The position numbers were made by a program, and so were the translations under genes. A stretch of 64,000 bases of DNA from Candidatus Poribacteria bacterium (GTDB lineage: Bacteria; Poribacteria; WGA-4E; WGA-3G), in assembly GCA_022826805.1 (NCBI GenBank), contig JAJDUH010000073.1:62001-126000 (forward strand), read 5' to 3'. Of the stretch, positions 31,346 to 41,405 are shown piece by piece (within the stretch, counting starts at the first letter, position 1; every line of letters starts with the position of its first letter). Under the pieces are notes generated by a model, which had not been told where the DNA came from, ran no database searches, and worked only from the letters and a program-made list of their open reading frames with translations.

Positions 31346-31438
31346 CTGAAACTTCACTCGGGCAAAATCTATACCATTAAACAAGGGATGATGCAGCAGC
31401 TTCTCATAGGTCAGGTGCGGCTGGTGAAACCAGAATAA
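31346..31438 (+). pseudogene. hsdS 3'-end remnant
   Basis: LKLHSGKIYTIKQGMMQQLLIGQVRLVKPE* vs HsdS KTRAIKQGMMQQLLTGRVRL. Confidence 0.8.
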
Positions 31439-31441
31439 TTT

Positions 31442-31924
31442 ATGGAACCTATTTTTTCAGATCAGGAAATCGCAGCGTTAATACGAGAACACAAGGTCCT
31501 ACCAAACAATAGGCGTAACAAATTTAGAAAAAGAATGAATCGCGGAAGCAATGAATATCTCCTGAATGTAACTGGGGAAGAGGGGAACAAATTTCGAGTT
31601 ATTGTTAGAATGAGCGTTTCCGACGAATTGAACTTTTCAGTTGTCTTAGGTATTAAAGTTCCACCGCCGAAGAAATTTTTTAGACTTAGACGCTACAATG
31701 GCAGTAACCATGAACACATCAACCCAATTGAAAATGAAATGGTGACGGGTTTTCACATTCACACCGCGACAGAGTGGTGTCAAGTGAATAGTGTAAGAGA
31801 GGAAGATTACGCCGAACCAACAGAACGTTATGCTGATGTCAACGGTGCTTTGAAATGCCTTTTCGCGGATGCAAATTTTGAAGACCCTAACGCCTTACAA
31901 GACACTTTATTTGAGGAGGGCTAA
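31442..31924 (+). CDS. Hypothetical protein, DUF6978-like (tentative)
   Basis: 160 aa; NHEHINP...HIHTATEW; immediately precedes DUF1828-type gene. Confidence 0.45.
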   Translation: MEPIFSDQEIAALIREHKVLPNNRRNKFRKRMNRGSNEYLLNVTGEEGNKFRVIVRMSVSDELNFSVVLGIKVPPPKKFFRLRRYNGSNHEHINPIENEMVTGFHIHTATEWCQVNSVREEDYAEPTERYADVNGALKCLFADANFEDPNALQDTLFEEG

Positions 31925-31927
31925 GCA

Positions 31928-32716
31928 ATGTCGATAAAATCTATAGAGCAAGACTTTATTGATAAAGTCTCAGCAAAGGTTCGGGTTTTACCTGATGGCA
32001 GAGACCGTTTTCGCGTGTTTACCCCTTTCCGGTTTGACGACGGTGACCACATAGCCATTCTTCTAAAAAAAGAACAGGGGCGTTGGTTGCTCTCAGACGG
32101 AGGGCATACCTATATGCACCTGACCTACGATATTGATGAGGGGAAATTATTTAGCGGTACACGCCATCAAATTATTTCAAACGCCCTGTCTACGTTTAAA
32201 GTTGAAGATCGTTTTGGGGAATTAATTCTTGAAGTCAAAGACGCTCGCTTTGGTGATGCATTATACGCCTTTGCCCAAGCACTCGTGAAAATGGGGGATG
32301 TGTTGTGCTTGTCAAAAGAACGGACACAATCCACATTTATGACAGATTTTCAAGCCCTGTTCTGTGAAGTTGTTCCAGAAGAGAAAAGGGATTTCGACTG
32401 GCACGATCCAGAACGTGATGAGGCGAAAAAATACACAGTGGATTGTCGTATCAATGGAATGCCTAAACCGCTTTTTGTATATGCCCTTTTTAACAATGAT
32501 AGAATCCGAGATGCGACAATCAAGTTACAAAAAGTGGTACAATGGAACATTCCATTTCGTCCTTTGGGGATTTTTCAAGATAGAGAAGTTGCAAATCGTC
32601 AAGTGGTTGCTCGCTTCGACGATGTATGCCCTGTGCAATTTCCCAATCTCGAAGTAAACCGACAAGAAATTGTAGAGTATCTTGGCGAGAACATCCAAAG
32701 AGTGATTGCACCATAG
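31928..32716 (+). CDS. DUF1828/DUF1829 domain protein
   Basis: FTPFRFDDGDHIAILLKKEQGRWLLSDGGHTYMHL and C-terminal domain. Confidence 0.7.
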   Translation: MSIKSIEQDFIDKVSAKVRVLPDGRDRFRVFTPFRFDDGDHIAILLKKEQGRWLLSDGGHTYMHLTYDIDEGKLFSGTRHQIISNALSTFKVEDRFGELILEVKDARFGDALYAFAQALVKMGDVLCLSKERTQSTFMTDFQALFCEVVPEEKRDFDWHDPERDEAKKYTVDCRINGMPKPLFVYALFNNDRIRDATIKLQKVVQWNIPFRPLGIFQDREVANRQVVARFDDVCPVQFPNLEVNRQEIVEYLGENIQRVIAP

Positions 32717-32770
32717 TAACGTTGTGGTGTTTAGAGAACAATTGCTGGACAGCCAGAGTCGCGGCTATAG

Positions 32771-33007
32771 CTGCAACCAGAGTCGCGGCTTAAGGATAAC
32801 GAGCCACTGTCAAGATCCGAATTGTCCAAGAAATTAGGACATAGGAAGGCATCCGGTCAACTCTACAACGTTATTCGAGACCTTCTGGACGATCAGATGA
32901 TCGAATACACGCTGCCAGATAAACCCACAAGTCGATACCAGAAGTACCGGTTGACAGACAAAGGGAAAACTGAACTCGCGAATCTGAAGTCAGAAAAATC
33001 AGATTAA
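32771..33007 (+). pseudogene. C-terminal winged-helix remnant of a RecG-like/AlbA-type protein
   Basis: PLSRSELSKKLGHRKASGQLYNVIRDLLDDQMIEYTLPDKPTSRYQKYRLT without preceding domains. Confidence 0.6.
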
Positions 33008-33092
33008 AATGCAGCCCAAGACGCAGCCCAAGACGCAGCCAGAGTCTCTCTATACACCTCTCGGTAGGAGGGAACTCCGATTCCCGACTCTC

Positions 33093-33159
33093 AAGTCCCC
33101 CTGATAAGGGGCGGGGAATGCCATAAGGCATTCATACCGTTGATTCTTTAGGGGGTTAA
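33093..33159. repeat. Copy 2 of AAGTCCCCCTGATAAGGGG...TTTAGGGGGTTAA, interrupted by 35 bp
   Basis: Insert 33112-33146 contains AATGCC-ATAA-GGCATT palindrome. Confidence 0.75.
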
Positions 33160-33192
33160 CTGATAACTAAAAACCGACAACCGACAACCATT

Positions 33193-36100
33193 ATGAACAC
33201 CACCGTAGGAGAAAAAGAAACAGGCACACAGGCACGTGTCGTTGCATTCTTCCAGAAGACCTTGGGGTATGCCTACCTCGGCAACTGGCAAGAACGTCAG
33301 AGCAATAGCAATATTGACACAGGGCTGCTTACTGATTGGCTGAGAAGCAGAGGGCATGCCGATGCCATCATCTCCAAAGTGCTGTTTGAACTGAAAAAGG
33401 CGGCGGCACTCGGTGGCAGCGAAAAACTCTATGAAGCAAACCGCGAGGTCTATGGACTGTTGCGCTACGGCGTGAACGTCCAACCCAGTACGAGTGAACA
33501 CCGGACCACCGTCAAGTTGATTGACTGGAAACATCCGTTCAATAACGATTTCGGTATCGCTGAAGAGGTAACCCTCAAAGGCGAGAACATCAAACGTCCC
33601 GATTTAGTCCTATACATCAACGGCATCGCCCTCGGTGTCCTAGAATTAAAACGTTCCACAGTCTCCGTTTCTGAAGGCATTCGTCAGAACCTTACCAATC
33701 AACTCGAAGATTTCATCGAATGGTTCTTCACCACTGTGCAGCTCGTCATGGCAGGCAATGAAACCCAAGGGCTACACTACGGCGTCATTAAAACGTCTGA
33801 AAAACACTGGTTACGTTGGAAAGAGGCAGATGCCCATCCTGATGCAGGCGATAATCTGTTGCTCCGAGAGCTCAGTCAAATCTGCAACAAAATCCGAATG
33901 CTTGACATCCTGCACAACTTTATTGTCTTCGATGCAGGTACCAAGAAGATTTGCCGACACAATCAGTTCTTTGGCGTAAAAGCCGCCCAAGAAAATATAA
34001 AGCGCAGAGAGGGCGGCATTATCTGGCACACCCAAGGCAGCGGCAAAAGCCTCACAATGGTCTGGCTCGCAAAGTCCATCCTCGAAACCATCCCTAACGC
34101 ACGCGTGCTTATCATCACCGACCGTACCGAACTTGACGAACAGATTGAGAAGGTTTTTAATGGGGTCAACGAGGACATTAAACGGACACAGAGCGGCACG
34201 CATCTCTTGCAGGTCCTCACGAATCCCGCAGAACGGTTAGTCTGTTCACTCGTCCACAAGTTCGGCAGATCCGGTGAGATGGAGGATGAAGATGCCGCTA
34301 TTGACGCCTATGTTGAGGACATTCAGAAATATCTGTCGGATGGCTTTCAAGCGAAGGGTGAATTCTTCGTCTTCGTTGACGAATGTCATCGCACACAGTC
34401 CGGCAAACTTCACAGCGCGATGAAGACGCTCCTACCTAATGCAATGCTGATCGGTTTCACAAGTACACCCTTGTTGAAAAGGGACAAACAACGGAGCATT
34501 GAAACCTTCGGTCCTTATATCCACACCTACAAGTATGACGAAGCCGTTGAAGATAGCGTTGTGTTAGATCTGCGTTATGAAGCCCGCGACATCGACCAAA
34601 AACTCTCCTCACAGGAAAGCATCGATCGGTGGTTTGAGAGTAGAACCAGAGGGCTTACCGATGTGGCGAAAGCGCAGCTCCGGCAGCGTTGGAGCACGAT
34701 GCAGAGTGTCCTCAGTTCAAGGGAACGGTTGGGCAAAATCGTCGCCGATATCGTCCTTGACATGGCGGAGCGAGATAGGCTTAAGAGTGGACGCGGCAAC
34801 GCCATGCTCGTCGCCGATAGTATCTTTTCTGCTTGCCGATTCTTTCAACTGTTTCAGGAAACACCGCTAAAAGGCAAATGCGCCATCATCACCTCCTATA
34901 GACCGGCCGTAGATGCTGTTGCCCGAGAAGAAACTGGCGAAGGACGGACAGATAGACAGACGGAGTATTATGTCTATCGCCAGATGCTCGCTGAGCATTT
35001 TGATGAGCCCGAGAACACTGCGATGCATAAAGCCGATAGATTTGAACAAGAGGTAAAGAAACTTTTCATTGAAAAGCCAGAGGAAATGAAACTCCTCATC
35101 GTTGTTGACAAACTTCTCACCGGTTTCGACGCGCCACCGGCGACCTATCTCTATATCGACAAAAACATGCAAGACCACGGGCTTTTCCAAGTCATCTGCA
35201 GGGTCAACCGCCTCGACAGAGATGACAAGGAATTCGGATACATCGTTGACTACAAGGATCTCTTTCGGTCTCTGGAGCAGGCAATTACCGACTATACGAG
35301 TGAAGCCTTTGAAAACTTTGACACAGAAGATGTCCAAGGACTGTTGAAAGATAGACTCCAAAAAGGCAAGGAACGCTTAGAGGAGACACGTGAAGCGGTC
35401 AAGGCGTTGTGCGAACCCGTGAAACCGCCACTCAATTCCGCCGCTTACATCCGTTATTTTTGTGGTCAAGAAGCTGGGAATCTCGAACAACTTAAAGCAA
35501 ATGAACCGAAACGCGAGAAACTCTATAAATTCACAGCCGCATTCGTCCGCGCCTACGCCAATCTGGCGAATGAAATGATCGAGGCAGGCTATACTGAAGA
35601 ACAAGCACAAGAAATCAAAAACGAAGTCCGTCACTATGAGAATGTCAGCCAAGAAATCAAACTCGCCAGCGGCGATTACATCGACCTGAAAGCCTACGAG
35701 CCGGATATGCGACATCTCATTGATACCTATATCACAGCTGAGGAGAGCGAGACTCTCTCAACATTGGGCGATATTCCCTTAGTGGAACTGATTGTTGAGA
35801 AGGGTGTCGAAGCACTTGATCTGCTCCCTCAAGGCATTCGCGCCAATGAGACAGCAACGGCAGCAGCTATAGAGAACAACATCCGCCGTCTCATTGTTGA
35901 TAAGTCTGAGGTCAATCCGAGGTATTACGAGGAGATCTCACACCTGCTTGATGAAATCATTCGCCAACGTCGACGGGGTGCTATGGATTATCGCGCATAC
36001 CTCTCCGAGATCGAAGGACTCAGCGGGCGAATGGCAGAGCATGAAAACCAAGACCGTTACCCCTCCAATATCAATACTGGAGCATTACGCGCGCTGTTTG

Positions 36101-36318
36101 ACAACTTAGACACCCTTCCTGAAGACCGTAGAGCAGCGGCAGCAACTGTAATAGATACCGCTATCCGCAGAACGAAACAAGACGACTGGAGAGGCAACAG
36201 GTTCAAAAAGAGACAGGTGCGAAACGCTATCGCAAGGGTAATTCAACAGGAATTTAGTGACTATGACCTTGACGTTGAGACACTTCTGGAACTGGCAGTG
36301 AATCAAAGTGAATACTAA
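33193..36318 (+). CDS. hsdR: Type I restriction endonuclease subunit R
   Basis: HTQGSGKSLTM, DECHRTQSG, GFTSTPL; N-terminal ELKR nuclease motif. Confidence 0.96.
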   Translation: MNTTVGEKETGTQARVVAFFQKTLGYAYLGNWQERQSNSNIDTGLLTDWLRSRGHADAIISKVLFELKKAAALGGSEKLYEANREVYGLLRYGVNVQPSTSEHRTTVKLIDWKHPFNNDFGIAEEVTLKGENIKRPDLVLYINGIALGVLELKRSTVSVSEGIRQNLTNQLEDFIEWFFTTVQLVMAGNETQGLHYGVIKTSEKHWLRWKEADAHPDAGDNLLLRELSQICNKIRMLDILHNFIVFDAGTKKICRHNQFFGVKAAQENIKRREGGIIWHTQGSGKSLTMVWLAKSILETIPNARVLIITDRTELDEQIEKVFNGVNEDIKRTQSGTHLLQVLTNPAERLVCSLVHKFGRSGEMEDEDAAIDAYVEDIQKYLSDGFQAKGEFFVFVDECHRTQSGKLHSAMKTLLPNAMLIGFTSTPLLKRDKQRSIETFGPYIHTYKYDEAVEDSVVLDLRYEARDIDQKLSSQESIDRWFESRTRGLTDVAKAQLRQRWSTMQSVLSSRERLGKIVADIVLDMAERDRLKSGRGNAMLVADSIFSACRFFQLFQETPLKGKCAIITSYRPAVDAVAREETGEGRTDRQTEYYVYRQMLAEHFDEPENTAMHKADRFEQEVKKLFIEKPEEMKLLIVVDKLLTGFDAPPATYLYIDKNMQDHGLFQVICRVNRLDRDDKEFGYIVDYKDLFRSLEQAITDYTSEAFENFDTEDVQGLLKDRLQKGKERLEETREAVKALCEPVKPPLNSAAYIRYFCGQEAGNLEQLKANEPKREKLYKFTAAFVRAYANLANEMIEAGYTEEQAQEIKNEVRHYENVSQEIKLASGDYIDLKAYEPDMRHLIDTYITAEESETLSTLGDIPLVELIVEKGVEALDLLPQGIRANETATAAAIENNIRRLIVDKSEVNPRYYEEISHLLDEIIRQRRRGAMDYRAYLSEIEGLSGRMAEHENQDRYPSNINTGALRALFDNLDTLPEDRRAAAATVIDTAIRRTKQDDWRGNRFKKRQVRNAIARVIQQEFSDYDLDVETLLELAVNQSEY

Positions 36319-37042
36319 AATTGATAGGTATCACATCGATGTCCGCGGGATCCCCGTAGAGGTCATCCGCAAAGACATCAAGAACTTCTATATCGGGGTT
36401 CATCCGCCGAATGGTCGGGTGCGGGTGTCGGCACCATTACACTTCGATGATGATGCTATTCGGATGGCAGTCGTTTCAAGGTTGGTGTGGATTCGGCGGC
36501 AGCAAGCGGCATTTGAACGACAGGAACGACAATCGCAACGGGAGTTTGTCACAGGCGAGAGCCACTACTTTAAAGGGAGACGCTACCGGCTCAATGTCGT
36601 AGAACGTGATTGCCCACCAAAAGTTTGGCTACTGAATAACACGAAGATAGGTTTGTCTGTTCGTCCCGACTCTAATCGAGAAACACGAGAAGCAGTTGTT
36701 CATCGTTGGTATCGCCAGTATCTCCGGGCGCAGCTCCCGCCTCTCCTTGAGAAATGGGAGACGAAACTGGGTGTATCCGTCAATGAAGTGCGGATTAAGA
36801 AAATGAAAACGCTCTGGGGATCTTGCAACGTTGAAGCGAAACGTATCTGGTTGAACCTCGAACTTGCGAAGAAACCGGAAGCATGCTTGGTATATATTTT
36901 GGTGCATGAGATGGTGCATCTCTTGGAACGGAAGCATAACGATCAGTTTCGTGCGTTGATGGACGACTTCCTCCCGCAGTGGCGGTCGTATCGGGACCAA
37001 CTTAACCGCGCACCACTGGCACATGAAGATTGGCGGTATTAA
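36308..37042 (+). CDS. YgjP-like (DUF45) M48-type metallopeptidase
   Basis: HEMVHLLERKHNDQF; WGSC; overlaps hsdR end. Confidence 0.92.
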   Translation: MNTKIDRYHIDVRGIPVEVIRKDIKNFYIGVHPPNGRVRVSAPLHFDDDAIRMAVVSRLVWIRRQQAAFERQERQSQREFVTGESHYFKGRRYRLNVVERDCPPKVWLLNNTKIGLSVRPDSNRETREAVVHRWYRQYLRAQLPPLLEKWETKLGVSVNEVRIKKMKTLWGSCNVEAKRIWLNLELAKKPEACLVYILVHEMVHLLERKHNDQFRALMDDFLPQWRSYRDQLNRAPLAHEDWRY

Positions 37043-37058
37043 CACAGAGCCATCTTGA

Positions 37059-38687
37059 CTACCGTAGGATTGCTAACTTCTCTAAATAGGTGTAGTTTTC
37101 TCCTTTTGATGTAGCCGTGATATGGCACATATAGATACCAGGGGATACCGCTAATCCGTAAGAGGTCTGCTGATTCCACCACGTTCGCCAAATACGTTGA
37201 TCTAACCGGTCAGAGACACCTTCAATCCGCTTTATCAAATTACCGCCCGAATCGTAAATCACTATCTGCAGCTCTGTTATATCCACGTTTGCCTCAACAC
37301 GGAATTCGGTTAACCCATCCGAACGCGCTGGGTTCGGGAACACCGCTATCTCTTTCCAAGCAAATGCCTGCGTTAGGACAACGGATTGCGCGACTGAAAC
37401 CGCCCCGAGTGGATAGCGTGCTGTTGCCCGAAGAACATTCACTCCCGGTTGCAACGCGATTGTTGCAGTGTAGGTCTGTGTTTCCCGATCCAGTGATGCC
37501 TCCGTTCGGTTCGGATGGATAACGATGTCAATTGGAAAATCCGAACGAAACGTCCCCGTAACCTCTAATTCGCTCTCTTGCGTTGTGGGGGGAAGTTGCA
37601 ACGTTATCTGTGGTATCTGGCGCGTCGGTTGAAATATATCCGTGAGAAGATTATCCACTGTAACGAGCACAAGTTGGGCAACCTTTCTCACTAAGTTAAA
37701 GTTCACCTTATCAGCAGTATCGGCAGATGTGTGATAGAAAGGATTCGCATCGTAATTTTGCGAATCCCGCCACGGCGTAGAACTCTCGGTTAAGGTGACA
37801 GCATTGTAACCGCTATCCCAGAACGGTTTATGAGAAGAAATATCAACGAATTCATCTTGCGTCCGGCGAATCTTCAAACCTACGTCGTACCATGTGTTTG
37901 CGATTATGAGTGCCCGACCCATCCACGCAGAATCGTTGTTAGTAATAATTTCAACCAAATCGCTTTTCCAGTTGAAACCCAACATGTCCAAGTTAAAAAT
38001 ACCAACAATGTTTTCACGTTGAGAAGTGGTATCGGCATCAGGACCTTCCTCTATAGTAGATGCCTGCTGGACATAGTACCGACTGCCAAGAAACCCAAGT
38101 TCCTCGCCACCTAATGCGATAAACCTTAACTCGTGATCGTATTCATATTGACTTAAAAGATACGCAATCTCCAGCATTGCTGCGACGCCTGTGCCGTTAT
38201 CGTTAGCACCGGGTGCGGTGGATACTAATGGATTCCAATTCGGTTCGCGAATCGCTTGTGTGTCATAATGGGCACAGATGATAAAGATACGGTTGCTGGA
38301 CGAAGCCGGGTGCCGTGGAAGGACAGCGACTACATTTCTAATACCACCGAAAACTTGTTCACTGACCTCCATACGTGGGGAACGTCGGAACGCATTTGTA
38401 ATGTAACGAACTATGTTTTCCGTTGCCTCACGATGGTGGGCACTGCGCGTTCGGAATGCTGGTAAATTGTGTCCCGATGCGAAGTTCTCCTGCAACGTTA
38501 TTACCCGCGCTTCAAGTGCCTCAGATTGCACCAACGTCAGTAGGTCATCGCCTCGAGATAAAAGTTTATCGTCCGCTGCTGTTGTAATAGAGAAAGAAAT
38601 ACATAGAAGGGAAAGAAAAAGAACGTATGTGCTTATTCGGGCTTGCAAGCAGCATTTTAATTGGCTTGACATAAGAATAAAAATCAT
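37059..38687 (-). CDS. Secreted M28-family peptidase with C-terminal FlgD/T9SS-like domain
   Basis: CAHYDTQ, PGANDNGTGVAAMLE, GGEELGFLGS; VFPNPARSDG..GIYMCHI. Confidence 0.9.
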   Translation of the reverse strand: MIFILMSSQLKCCLQARISTYVLFLSLLCISFSITTAADDKLLSRGDDLLTLVQSEALEARVITLQENFASGHNLPAFRTRSAHHREATENIVRYITNAFRRSPRMEVSEQVFGGIRNVVAVLPRHPASSSNRIFIICAHYDTQAIREPNWNPLVSTAPGANDNGTGVAAMLEIAYLLSQYEYDHELRFIALGGEELGFLGSRYYVQQASTIEEGPDADTTSQRENIVGIFNLDMLGFNWKSDLVEIITNNDSAWMGRALIIANTWYDVGLKIRRTQDEFVDISSHKPFWDSGYNAVTLTESSTPWRDSQNYDANPFYHTSADTADKVNFNLVRKVAQLVLVTVDNLLTDIFQPTRQIPQITLQLPPTTQESELEVTGTFRSDFPIDIVIHPNRTEASLDRETQTYTATIALQPGVNVLRATARYPLGAVSVAQSVVLTQAFAWKEIAVFPNPARSDGLTEFRVEANVDITELQIVIYDSGGNLIKRIEGVSDRLDQRIWRTWWNQQTSYGLAVSPGIYMCHITATSKGENYTYLEKLAILR

Positions 38688-38813
38688 GTACCCTATTAAT
38701 AGTTTTATACATTTTAACAGATTTTATCCTGATTGTAAACAGGGATAACGTTTCATTATTGCCAAATCGAGGCGTGCTAAGCCTGTCCGAATGACGATGG
38801 AGATGGACGTAAG

Positions 38814-39767
38814 ATGCCAGCGAATCTGCCCCCGACCTATTATAAACTCAAGCACCAGCATGAAGCCGCTAAAACAGATGAAGAACGACTCAGTCTGTTA
38901 GAGGAGATGTTACGCATCATTCCTAAGCACAAAGGCACGGAGAAAGTGGTTTCTGATATTCGTCATCGTGCTGCTAAGCTTAAGAGGGAAGCGGCAGCAC
39001 CAGGCGGCAAGGGTACAAGCAAGAGAAGCTACAGTGAGCATATCCCAAAACAAGGGGCAGGACAGATCGTTCTTCTTGGACCTCCGAATAGTGGTAAATC
39101 GCAGATACTCGCGAGTTTTACAAACGCCAAACCAGAAGTATCACTGACCCCTTATACAACGACAACGCCGATGGTCGGGATGCTGCCCTATGAAAATATA
39201 CAATTCCAAATCATTGATACGCCGTCGATTTCACCAGATTTCGTTTTACCAACGGTGTTGACACTCACCCGTAACGCAGATATCCCGCTGCCAGTTATAA
39301 GTCTCGCAAGCGATAATCTATTAGACGATCTGGATGTAATGATAGCACTCCTTGACGAAGCAAACCGAGAGGCTCCAGAAAATGGAATGCTTATCGTGGC
39401 AAACCAACTTGACGCAGCAGACGCCTCAGAGCGGTTGGATATTCTCAAAGAGTTCTACGGGGATGTATTTCGGATTTGCCCAATTTCTGCCGAAACCGGT
39501 GAAGGCAAAGAAACCCTATTGCAAGAAATCTATGCGGAATTGGATATCTTGCGTGTCTATCCAAAGGCACCAGGAAAACCGATGGAACAAGATGAGCCCA
39601 TAGTTCTTCCAACAGGGGCAACTGTCCTTGACGCCGCGATGAGTTTGCACAAAGATTTCGCCGACTTCAAATTCGCACGAATATGGGGAGCCGAATGGCA
39701 TAACGGACAATCTGTGAGTCGCAATGACGTAGTTTACGATGGAGATGTTGTTGAATTTCATTTATAA
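38814..39767 (+). CDS. TGS-domain GTPase (Drg/Obg-related)
   Basis: GPPNSGKS, DTPS, NQLD; C-terminal TGS. Confidence 0.85.
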   Translation: MPANLPPTYYKLKHQHEAAKTDEERLSLLEEMLRIIPKHKGTEKVVSDIRHRAAKLKREAAAPGGKGTSKRSYSEHIPKQGAGQIVLLGPPNSGKSQILASFTNAKPEVSLTPYTTTTPMVGMLPYENIQFQIIDTPSISPDFVLPTVLTLTRNADIPLPVISLASDNLLDDLDVMIALLDEANREAPENGMLIVANQLDAADASERLDILKEFYGDVFRICPISAETGEGKETLLQEIYAELDILRVYPKAPGKPMEQDEPIVLPTGATVLDAAMSLHKDFADFKFARIWGAEWHNGQSVSRNDVVYDGDVVEFHL

Positions 39768-39795
39768 GTGTTCTCTGGAAGCGGGTGGAGCCTAA

Positions 39796-41346
39796 ATGTT
39801 AAAACGAAGATCGGCATCTCCATATTTCATATTTTCCCTCTGCGCCCACTGCGTCCTCTTATTGGTGATGTGGTGGATGATTCCCAAGCAGGATTCACTT
39901 CTACCTTTCCGTGACGAAATAGAGGCTTCTATAACTCACGTTGAACGACCCCCGCTACCAGTTAAAATACTTCCTGTTATTGAACCCGCTACACCTGTCG
40001 TAGTAAAAGAGACTAAACCGCCCCCACCGCCGAAACCCAAAGCAGGATTAAATACAGCGTGGCAAACGGAAAATCAAAGCGTGGCAGACCTTCCCAAATC
40101 CGAAACACGTAAACAAGAAGGGCTGAACCGCGCCCGAGATTCCATTGGGACGGTAGTAGGACGTCCTGCCGATTACGCAACTGGGAATCGCATAGCTGTG
40201 AATGCACCCAATCAGCCGATAGTTACACCACTGACTCCAGAATCCGACTATGTAGCACCACAAGGGGAGACGAAACCTGTTGATTTGGGTGCCAATGATG
40301 CACTAAGTAGTGGCTCGCCAACTGTCAACGCTCCGAAGATCCACTACGGCAGTCGCCGTGGTGACGCACTCCGAGCCACAGGAGTTGGTAATTCTTGGGG
40401 CGGCGGTGGCGGCGGTGGAAGTGGTAATGTCGGAGGCGTTTTCGTTTACATGATGAAAGATATTGCCCGAACACTCGCTGAGGCGAGTACGACGAAAAAA
40501 GTCGATGTCGTTTTTGTGATTGATGAAACAGCAAGCATGGATGACAACATCCGAGGTATACGAGCTTATGTCGATTTTGTTGCTGAAGCGTTGGAACGAG
40601 AAGGACGCAGTCCTTCTTTTGGATTGGTAACATTCACAGATAAGACGAGAAACTTTGGACAGACAGATGATCTCGGAACCTTCAAGAACCGCCTTTCTAA
40701 GACAGGTGTTGATGGTGGAGGCGACCTCGCCGAAGCAGGTTTAGAGGCACTTATGGCTGTAGTAACGGAGATGAAATTCCGAAAAGGTGCACAACGTTTT
40801 GTTGTCCTTGCAAGCGATGCCGCCTTCCACGACGCTGATTACGACGGAAAATCCGTCTATAGTTTGGATCAAGTTATTGAAGCACTGCAGAATGAGCAGA
40901 TCCGCGTCGATGTTATCGGACTCGACTATCTGCCAATCCGACAGCTAGCATTGGCGACAGGCGGAACATGGCGTGCCATTCCGGGTAGAGGGTATCTTGA
41001 ATATGTGCCTCCGCTAACGTTAACTGTTAAATTGTTTTCCAAATTAGGGACGCTTAGGCTTGAAAGCGGGCAAATTGACGATAAGATTACCGTTTACATC
41101 AATAATCCGCCGCGTCCCAAACAGCTCACTATGATATGGAAAGTCCTCAATCCCTTGGGAGAAAGGGTATACGGACCCTTCTCAGAAATGAAAATTATTC
41201 CTGATGATGGTTCAACCCAAATAGAGTTGACGCCTGCAATTGATGCCGAATATTTTCGTACAATGCCGGGCATTTACACCATCATCTATCGACTTGAAAA
41301 TGAACACGGGCATCAAAGCATCTTGCGGCGAACATTGACATTCTAA
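39796..41346 (+). CDS. von Willebrand factor A domain protein with TonB-like N-terminus
   Basis: TM + KPPPPPKPK + GGGGGGGSG linker; VVFVIDETASMDDNI. Confidence 0.85.
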   Translation: MLKRRSASPYFIFSLCAHCVLLLVMWWMIPKQDSLLPFRDEIEASITHVERPPLPVKILPVIEPATPVVVKETKPPPPPKPKAGLNTAWQTENQSVADLPKSETRKQEGLNRARDSIGTVVGRPADYATGNRIAVNAPNQPIVTPLTPESDYVAPQGETKPVDLGANDALSSGSPTVNAPKIHYGSRRGDALRATGVGNSWGGGGGGGSGNVGGVFVYMMKDIARTLAEASTTKKVDVVFVIDETASMDDNIRGIRAYVDFVAEALEREGRSPSFGLVTFTDKTRNFGQTDDLGTFKNRLSKTGVDGGGDLAEAGLEALMAVVTEMKFRKGAQRFVVLASDAAFHDADYDGKSVYSLDQVIEALQNEQIRVDVIGLDYLPIRQLALATGGTWRAIPGRGYLEYVPPLTLTVKLFSKLGTLRLESGQIDDKITVYINNPPRPKQLTMIWKVLNPLGERVYGPFSEMKIIPDDGSTQIELTPAIDAEYFRTMPGIYTIIYRLENEHGHQSILRRTLTF

Positions 41347-41405
41347 CGACACCTGAGTTGTCCTTTAAACCTACAACTCGTTTTTACTTCGCATTATACT
41401 AAAAA

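Noticed and set aside
31079-31384. 101-aa minus-strand ORF
   Set aside because: Overlaps the HEPN 3' end, terminator hairpin and hsdS remnant; no recognisable domain
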